Shown here: positions 58,307 to 64,000 of the stretch, piece by piece
Numbering within the stretch: the first letter of the stretch is position 1
Layout: the number at the start of each line of letters is the position of its first letter
DNA from: Variovorax sp. PBL-H6
GTDB lineage: Bacteria > Pseudomonadota > Gammaproteobacteria > Burkholderiales > Burkholderiaceae_C
Direction of reading: 5' to 3'
DNA length: 64,000 bases
NCBI RefSeq assembly: GCF_901827155.1
Contig: NZ_LR594659.1
Span: forward strand, 3,100,001-3,164,000
Translations under genes and position numbers: made by a program
Notes under the pieces: generated by a model
The model's database searches: none
Seen by the model: only the letters and a program-made list of their open reading frames with translations
What the model was told of the DNA's origin: nothing

Positions 58307-58771
58307 ATGGATATTGATTCAAATCAGGTAGCCCAACTCCTCATGGAGCTCGGCGAACGCACACCAAGCATCGAAAGCATCGTCCAGGAGGCGGATGCAC
58401 CTCGGTGGGCCATCGAGTTAGGGGATGGCCTTGTCGTCCTCGCAGAGTTCGATCAGGAACGCAGCAGGCTCGGTCTCGAGACTGACTTGGGCAGACCGCC
58501 CGAAGAGCACCGGCTGGCGACTTGCGAGGCTTTGATGATGCTCACGTCCCTTGAGCACGCCTCGCACGATTGGGCAATGGCACTCAGCGAGCCGGACGGC
58601 GAATTCCAATTCTGTGGCCACATTGCGATGCCCCTGGCGTACCCGGTGGACTTACAGGCAACTCTCTCCGCTTTTGTCGATCAAGCGCAGCAGTGGCGAG
58701 AAATTGTTGCGCGCGGAGCGCAACCGGGGACCAAGCAGATTCAGGAATTAAGCCCCGACCTCTTGCTTTAA
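58307..58771 (+). CDS. CesT-family type III secretion chaperone (chaperone 1)
   Basis: 154 residues, acidic. The pattern of CesT/SycE-type chaperones is seen: an N-terminal helix (NQVAQLLMELGERTPS), paired strands ('RWAIELGDGLVVLAEFDQER', 'SRLGLETDLGRPP'), the central helix 'HRLATCEALMMLTSLEHASH' and a last strand-helix 'LQATLSAFVDQAQQWREIV'. Such chaperones bind the N-terminal region of one effector and deliver it to the secretion apparatus. The ATG at 58307 is preferred over a GTG two codons earlier. The partner is probably the protein at 58837, whose gene starts 65 bp downstream. Confidence 0.7.
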   Translation: MDIDSNQVAQLLMELGERTPSIESIVQEADAPRWAIELGDGLVVLAEFDQERSRLGLETDLGRPPEEHRLATCEALMMLTSLEHASHDWAMALSEPDGEFQFCGHIAMPLAYPVDLQATLSAFVDQAQQWREIVARGAQPGTKQIQELSPDLLL

Positions 58772-58836
58772 TGGCAGCTGCCAGATTGCCAGCCCCTCGA
58801 TTTCTATCAATTTCACTAAACACTGAAAACTCACTT

Positions 58837-60171
58837 ATGAATCCCAACACAGTCACACGCAGAATTTCAATCAACGAGAACATCCTCGTCAGTGATCTGC
58901 AGAAATTCGCAGGAAATTTTGACAACAATGCAAAACTTCGGGGAAAAATCAACAAAGATGGCACGTACTCTCTCAAGATTAGCACAAAAGGGCACAGGAC
59001 GGGGGCAAAGGATATTTTATTTGACACCGTAAAAATCCGACGAAATTCTGCTCGCGCCGCAATTGCGCGAGTTGCAATCAGAGAAGGAAACACGGATTTG
59101 GCCAAGGCAATGAAAAATGGCATGAATTCCTCAAAAGAATTCACCATAGGGGACCTCAAAGCCTTACTTCCAACGGCAGCGCCTCAACAATCAGTTGAAT
59201 TTAATCTAAGCTCGAAGCAATCGTTAAATCAAGCCTTCAAAACTCTTGAATTTCGAGTTACAAAAAACAAAGAAGGAAATCAACCGATCACATTTTCCAA
59301 TTTCTTCAAGACCACAAAAGACGTTATCTACGAAATTTCCACAAAAAGTCCTAGCGCGATCGCCAAAGGGCTCAAAGAAGATGGACTTATTGAAGACGAA
59401 AATCTTGGAACAATGGGGGAGGCAGACGCCAGGATTCTGAACGGATTCATTGCTGCAGAGAATACTCAGGCCTCACGGCAAGAGGCCGCGCTGAAGGACA
59501 CCGAGCAAAATAAACTTGCGAAGATCTGGAAAAAAGTCCAGTGCGGAATAGATTTAATTCCGACCAAAAGAACACCGGAGCGAGCACATTTCGATAAAAT
59601 GAGCTACGATTTTTCAAGAGAAATCGCAGGCAGCGAACTATTTCCGGTGAATGTTGGCGAAGGCATCCTGGGACACGGAGTCGATATTGATCGCAGCTTG
59701 AATCTAGTGCTAATCGGACTTGGCGATATTGTCACTAAAATCAACAGTGGCACTTTCGATCTCAAAAAGATAGAAACACAAATAAAGGATCTTGCTGGCG
59801 AAGGGAAGCTCGATGAAAGACTTAAAAAACTGGAGGTTGGGGCAAAACTCCTTACGAACGACCGGTATCTCCAGACCCTTCCAAAGGACAAACGCGTTCC
59901 ACTAGGAATTCTCGGTGTCAACATGGTAAATTTGGTTGAAATGTTCAAAAAACCTAATGGGCAATATCAATCGCTTCGTCTTGTGCTCGAGAGTGCTAAA
60001 AAAAACCCTCAGTGGTTCATTGAATGGGCGCAAGGGGCAATAGGACAAGCCGCTCAATTGCCGGAGCAACTGCCGAAGCCATTGGCAGAGGATGATTCCA
60101 ATATGAGTGACTCGCAGGAACAAATTAGCTTTTCAGATTTGAGCGATCGATCTTCTACGCAACTCCTCTAG
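58837..60171 (+). CDS. Candidate type III secreted effector 1, unknown family
   Basis: 444 residues, not recognised. Rich in Lys, Asn, Ser and Thr, with much lower GC than the housekeeping genes. There is no signal peptide or membrane helix. The first 30 residues (MNPNTVTRRISINENILVSD) are polar and flexible, as is usual for type III signals. The middle and end look helical ('FKTTKDVIYEISTKSPSAIA', 'IETQIKDLAGEGKLDERLKK') with a Ser/Asp/Gln-rich tail. The effector call rests on the chaperone gene directly upstream, the composition and the neighbours. The biochemical activity is unknown. Confidence 0.55.
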   Translation: MNPNTVTRRISINENILVSDLQKFAGNFDNNAKLRGKINKDGTYSLKISTKGHRTGAKDILFDTVKIRRNSARAAIARVAIREGNTDLAKAMKNGMNSSKEFTIGDLKALLPTAAPQQSVEFNLSSKQSLNQAFKTLEFRVTKNKEGNQPITFSNFFKTTKDVIYEISTKSPSAIAKGLKEDGLIEDENLGTMGEADARILNGFIAAENTQASRQEAALKDTEQNKLAKIWKKVQCGIDLIPTKRTPERAHFDKMSYDFSREIAGSELFPVNVGEGILGHGVDIDRSLNLVLIGLGDIVTKINSGTFDLKKIETQIKDLAGEGKLDERLKKLEVGAKLLTNDRYLQTLPKDKRVPLGILGVNMVNLVEMFKKPNGQYQSLRLVLESAKKNPQWFIEWAQGAIGQAAQLPEQLPKPLAEDDSNMSDSQEQISFSDLSDRSSTQLL

Positions 60172-60260
60172 GGTAATTTTCCCTTGGAAATTCAAGAAGG
60201 CCCATCGCCCTTGATCGGACTTTTTGCAGGTTTCTCTTGCAAAAGGGATCACATGCCCTC

Positions 60261-60292
60261 CACGAACGACCAGGTTAACTTCGTCGTTCGTG
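60261..60292 (+). repeat. Perfect 10-bp inverted repeat after effector 1
   Basis: CACGAACGAC (60261-60270) and GTCGTTCGTG (60283-60292) with a 12-base loop. It lies between effector 1 and the broken chaperone copy. There is no T tract, so it is not a standard terminator; it could be an operator or an RNA hairpin. Confidence 0.7.
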
Positions 60293-60392
60293 TGGAAGCT
60301 AACAGGCAAAATCGCTACTCAGCCTCGCGCTTCAGAAATTTCGTCAGCTTAGTAACTCAATTCGCCAGCAAATCCTATTGGGCGCCTTATTG

Positions 60393-60718
60393 ATGGATTA
60401 AACAGAATTTTAGAATATTTGTGACGGCCGCTCGTGCGTGGCACGCTGATGCATCGGAGCAGGATGGCCGATGCTCGCTGACGATCAATGGCATCGATGT
60501 GCTCATCGATCTGGATGAGGAAACGCACGCTCTGCATTGCTATGTCGATCTGGGCGATGCCCATTCATACGATCGCATGGACGTCTGCGAGCAATAGCGA
60601 CAAGCTCGCGGAAATGCTGCGCTACTAAGTCGACGAGACGTTAGCAGTGCGGCAAGTGATTGCCGCCGGCATGCCACCTGAGGGCCTGGGCACCGTCTTC
60701 GCCGCCGCACGAGTTTGA
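60393..60718 (+). pseudogene. Degraded CesT-type chaperone gene (chaperone 2)
   Basis: Clear DNA similarity to the intact chaperone gene at 62191, beginning at the shared leader CTTATTGATGGAT. Shared stretches include GGCATCGATGTGCTCAT and CATTGCTATGTCGAT. Lesions: codon 3 is TAA, codon 7 is TAG, small indels near 60420, a deletion of about 113 bp at about 60595 (intact bases 62396-62508 have no counterpart), and a stop at 60625. It cannot encode a working chaperone. It lies 47 bp before effector 2, the place occupied by the intact chaperone in the next module. Confidence 0.85.
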
Positions 60719-60765
60719 CGTCATTCCTTTCACTAGTTTCCAGCACACATTCGAAAAAGACAGCC

Positions 60766-62147
60766 ATGAGCCGCATTTCAAAAACTTCGCCACCTCTTAC
60801 TCCCTCTCTTATTCAAAAAAATAACTCTTCAAGTGACTCCGAAAAAGAGAAGCTCTCGAAAAAAGAAAGCAAATCACTACTGAAGGGCCACATTTCCCCA
60901 AGGAGGACAAAAGCAGAAAACGAGCAGAAGAGTTATTCGGTCAAAAATCCCCTGACTCGTCGCCCGAAACCCATTTCGCTCGATAAACCAAAAGGCACCG
61001 CCCACGACAGGCCGGAGGCACTGATATATCCTCGCGAGATTTTTTCGTCGCTCGAGCGCGATCAAATCGTCCTCCTTAACGACTCTGTCAAAGATAACGA
61101 TACACCGAAAAATCAAGGCTCCGAAAATGATGAGTCATTCATTCCGAATGCTGATTTCGAGAAAAAATCTCAACATAGCGATGATTCCACGTCGGGTATG
61201 GCAGCGCTCCAACCTTATCGCCCGAGGCATCAAGGATTACCCCAACTTCCGCAGTACCGCCCTTCTCGCCGGGGCGCATACAGTCAGCTAAAGAATGCGA
61301 CCACTCTTACCGCGACGGAAGTCGAAAAGATAGAACTCAGAGACGCCAAGCTTCAACCCATTCGCACAGGCCTGCCGGCTGGGGTGATCATGGATGACCA
61401 CGGTAATTTGGGCGGCACCCACATCATCGAGAGTGTTCCGACCTATCCCAATAAACCCACTGAGTTATCCCCGTACCAGAAGCGAAAATATGCGGAAGTA
61501 GTTCAAGACCGCGTCCAAGTTGCTTTGGAAAAATCTGAAGAACTCGACGGAGTAAGGGTTGTACGGCAAGCAATTAACGATTTTTATCGATTGGATCTCG
61601 TGATTCACGATGGGTCAAATAATCTAATAGCCGAACGCGATGCAAATGATCCTGGCGGCAAAATAAGAAATAGCCAAGTGGCCAAGGCCTTGCTTGATCT
61701 TACCGACGACAAGATCACCACTTTTGTTCTTTCCTGCGCACTTACACAGGGTTTGGTCTTAACGGCTCCGCTTGCCGTCAGCAATTCCAAGGGGGAAGGC
61801 ATTCCTTACAAGTTGATCGGTACGCATAACAGCGTAAAACGAGAGCTACGAGTCACGGAGAGCGATGGCTCCGAAGAGAGGGTGACCGACGTCAGGCAGG
61901 TAGGCGGAGCCAAGTGGGTTCTGTCTCGCGACGGGGCAACTTCAAAATATCCATCGGCTGGCAAGCGTATGTTGAAGCAGCGCAAGGCCTCGAGGCCAAC
62001 TTGCCGTTGGAAAAAGATCATGTGATTGGCCTTCGGTTCTGTGCCGATTTCATAATCAACGGCGACGCGGCCCGGAAAGGTGAGCTCAATATTTCCATAC
62101 CCAACGGAATTAATGTAGTCTTCTCGGGACGTCTAAAGCTGAACTGA
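60766..62147 (+). pseudogene. Candidate type III effector 2, frameshifted paralogue of effector 3
   Basis: The first frame encodes about 389 homologous residues and then 30 unrelated ones to a stop at 62025. From about 61930 the homologous reading continues one frame over ('FKISIGWQAYVEAAQGLEAN' to a stop at 62147). One base is missing from the G run 61933-61936; restoring it gives R-D-G-G-N-F and a 460-residue protein. The N-terminal third is Ser/Lys/Pro-rich and disordered. The C-terminal two thirds align in order with effector 3 ('LPAGVIMDDHGNLGG', 'LDGVRVVRQAINDFYRLDLV', 'AVSNSKGEG'). The function is unknown. Confidence 0.7.
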
Positions 62148-62190
62148 AAAAGCTCGACGTGTCCAGCCAACCTTATCAGGAGTCTTATTG

Positions 62191-62628
62191 ATGGATCACA
62201 CGAAATTCCATGATATTTGCGTGACAGCCGCCAAGGTCTTGCATACCGACGCATCGGAAAACGATTGCCAATGCTCGTTGACGATCGATGGCATCGATGT
62301 GCTCATTGAGCTCGATGAAGAGGCTGATGCTATGCATTGCTATGTCGATTTGGGTGATGCGAATTCGCACGAACGTATGGACGTCTGTGAGCAATTATTG
62401 GCGCTTAACCTGCGCACTCACAGTAACCATCATGGCAGCTACGCCTTCGAGCCGAGTTCAGGCCGCGCAATCTTCTGCGCCAATCTACTTGACGCTGCCA
62501 ATCTCGATGGAGACGAATTGGCGAAAATGCTGCGCTACTACGTTGAGGAGACCGAAGAGGCGCGTCAAATAGTCAACGGGACGGCGATGAAGAGTCTTGG
62601 GGAACTGTTCCATCCCGAACTTGCATGA
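62191..62628 (+). CDS. CesT-family type III secretion chaperone (chaperone 3)
   Basis: 145 residues, strongly acidic. The start is 'MDHTKFHDICVTAAKVLHTD'. 'LTIDGIDVLIELDEEADAMH' and 'CYVDLGDANSHERMDVCEQL' form the beta-sheet and central helix of CesT-type chaperones, and 'LDGDELAKMLRYYVEETEEA' is the C-terminal helix pair. AGGAG eight bases upstream supports the ATG at 62191. It is the intact version of the gene wrecked at 60393, and precedes effector 3 by 43 bp, so effector 3 is the expected client. Confidence 0.75.
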   Translation: MDHTKFHDICVTAAKVLHTDASENDCQCSLTIDGIDVLIELDEEADAMHCYVDLGDANSHERMDVCEQLLALNLRTHSNHHGSYAFEPSSGRAIFCANLLDAANLDGDELAKMLRYYVEETEEARQIVNGTAMKSLGELFHPELA

Positions 62629-62671
62629 CCACACTGTGCTTTTTATTTTAATTATTTAACAAGGCTTTGCC

Positions 62672-64000
62672 ATGAATACAAATCCAAATCAGTGGGGAAA
62701 ATTTCGCCCGTCAGTCGTCAAATCCGTCAATCAAACAAACAACGAGCCAAACGAGCCTCAATCCTTGGCGTCACCTAGGGCGCGACTAGGGGACATCGTT
62801 TCATTGGGGAAACGCAGAGACAAGGTGGCCTCCGAAGTCGCATTGCGTAGTAACCGACTTCCGGCCGAATTGCAAAAATTCAATGAAGATAATAAAGAAA
62901 CCGAACGCGACGGGCAGAATTTTGAGTTTTCCGTCAACGATGCAAACATTGAAGACCGGTCCGGCATTGCTATTCAAAACCCATTTGATGCGGATCTGGA
63001 AGATCTGTTGGCACCGGCCCGGCCTGACCTCAAATCACAAGCAACCGGGCTTGACCACAACCCTGACAGCAGTGCCAAAACCCCATTTGATGATGATTTG
63101 GATGATTTGTTGGCACAGATTAGGCCCCTGAATTCCGACCTCAAATCACAAGCAAGCGCGGAAACGCCAGAAAAACAGTCGAATGAATCGACAAAATGGA
63201 ACCCGGCGACTGACTCGATTCGCAGAGGGAACAAGACTTACGTCTTGACTCGCGAAAGCAAGAAAAGTTCAGATGTGAAAAGTGATAGCAAAAGAACCAA
63301 ATTTGCCACCACAAAAAAGCAGGAACGGATCGAAAAAACACCCACTTACGCGGCCATAAACAGCAAGAAAGAAAAACTTGCATTTGCTCGCGAAATTCTG
63401 CCTGCCGAAGTGATTGTGGACAACAATGGAAACTTGTCCGGAAGCCTACAAATCACGCATACGCCAATGCAGTATCGCGAAGGAGCCACTGTTCTGGATG
63501 GCGCTTTCTTGGGGAGAAGCTACGCTGACAGATTTAATGAATTGGGTCGTTCGTATATGGAGAGATCCCTTAAAATAGATGGCCTTGAGATCACTTTTCA
63601 AGCGGGATTGGGTGATTTAGGTCGACTCAACGATCTCGAGATTTTTGATAGCGGATCTTCATTTCTGTCCAAAAATATCGACGATAGCGAGATGCCAGAT
63701 CCACAGAAAGGCCGCACCAAAGTCATCGCTCATGCCCTTCAAGATTTTGCAGGGTCTGCCGGCGCGCTGTTCGTTCTAAGCTCAATTGTCCAACCAACCA
63801 TTTTGCAGAAAATTCAGGGAAGCCTGAGTAATGGCAAGGGAGTGGCAAGCAATAGCCATCTGGGTCCCTTCCGAAAGGCTCAGTCGTTTACCGTCTTCAA
63901 GGACGACGGCAACCGGGAAGAACTGAACTGGACAAACTTCGGCGTAAGCTCAGCCAAGCTCAGACTGTTTCGCGACAACGGTAACTTCGTCTTGACCGTC
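62672..64000 (+). CDS. Candidate type III effector 3, 3' end outside the window
   Basis: 443 codons without a stop. Residues 1-230 are polar, low-complexity and Lys/Ser/Asp-rich, and contain two copies of P-F-D-x-D-L-x-D-L-L-A (near 104 and 138). From about 235 a conserved domain shared with effector 2 begins ('FAREILPAEVIVDNNGNLSG', 'SLKIDGLEITFQAGLGDLGR', 'AGSAGALFVLSSIVQP', 'LRLFRDNGNFVLTV'). By alignment with effector 2 about 65 residues remain, so the stop should lie near 64,200. No catalytic motif or known effector family was recognised. The type III call rests on the adjoining chaperone. Confidence 0.55.
   Translation, partial: MNTNPNQWGKFRPSVVKSVNQTNNEPNEPQSLASPRARLGDIVSLGKRRDKVASEVALRSNRLPAELQKFNEDNKETERDGQNFEFSVNDANIEDRSGIAIQNPFDADLEDLLAPARPDLKSQATGLDHNPDSSAKTPFDDDLDDLLAQIRPLNSDLKSQASAETPEKQSNESTKWNPATDSIRRGNKTYVLTRESKKSSDVKSDSKRTKFATTKKQERIEKTPTYAAINSKKEKLAFAREILPAEVIVDNNGNLSGSLQITHTPMQYREGATVLDGAFLGRSYADRFNELGRSYMERSLKIDGLEITFQAGLGDLGRLNDLEIFDSGSSFLSKNIDDSEMPDPQKGRTKVIAHALQDFAGSAGALFVLSSIVQPTILQKIQGSLSNGKGVASNSHLGPFRKAQSFTVFKDDGNREELNWTNFGVSSAKLRLFRDNGNFVLTV
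62978..63155 (+). repeat. Two-copy internal repeat in effector 3
   Basis: Residues near 103-125 and 137-161 repeat as [N/T]-P-F-D-x-D-L-x-D-L-L-A...R-P...D-L-K-S-Q-A, spaced about 34 residues. A 19-base stretch, GACCTCAAATCACAAGCAA, is identical at 63026-63044 and 63137-63155. This indicates a fairly recent internal duplication. Confidence 0.8.

Noticed and set aside
60184..60393. 69-codon plus-strand frame between effector 1 and the broken chaperone
   Set aside because: No ribosome site or family pattern, and it spans the inverted repeat; it looks non-coding.

Overview
The window is mostly high-GC chromosome from a Betaproteobacterium. It is most likely Burkholderiales, family Comamonadaceae, and Variovorax-like. 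I infer this from the gene orders (smc-zipA-ligA, purL next to map-glnD, yciB-bolA-ppiC), the large fatty-acid/branched-chain ABC transporter cluster, and the GC-rich codon use. No rRNA, tRNA, CRISPR array, integrase or intact insertion sequence was seen.

Layout. 1-6.0 kb (minus strand): the 5' part of a Bcr/CflA-type drug exporter, then an operon running LysR regulator, two PqiA-like half proteins, PqiB, PqiC and an alkyltransferase, with four successive 4-bp stop/start overlaps. 6.5-13.6 kb (plus): MFS exporter, aldo/keto reductase, a two-component system coupled to a putative glycosyltransferase, and a nucleobase permease with an unusual C-terminal domain. 13.6-14.8 kb: a DUF1428 protein and an unrecognised protein. 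14.9-35.2 kb (minus): a long catabolic region. It holds an AidB-like and a second acyl-CoA dehydrogenase, two SDRs, a GST, a CurA-type reductase, a thioesterase, a frameshifted thiolase, an M20 peptidase, a FadB-like multifunctional protein, a complete livKHMGF transporter and an acyl-CoA ligase. This set looks suited to importing and beta-oxidising acyl or branched substrates. 35.4-40.5 kb: a MurA paralogue, then selO-msrB-yciB-bolA-ppiC. 40.5-57.3 kb: housekeeping genes purL, map, glnD, doxX, def, ligA, zipA and smc, with two lipoproteins.

The distinctive part is 57.3-64 kb, which is visibly AT-richer. It contains the wreck of an ADP-ribosyltransferase gene with R, STS and E-x-E motifs. It then contains three successive pairs of a small CesT-type type III secretion chaperone and a larger effector-like protein. 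The first pair is intact. The second pair is broken in both genes. The third pair has an intact chaperone and an effector that runs off the window. Pairs two and three are tandem duplicates about 1.8 kb apart. No secretion apparatus gene is visible, so the machinery, if present, lies outside the window. The effector families were not recognised and are the best candidates for something undescribed.

Quality note: the thiolase and effector-2 frameshifts both fall at short G runs. Sequencing error must be excluded before calling them real. The broken chaperone copy has several independent lesions and is a genuine pseudogene.
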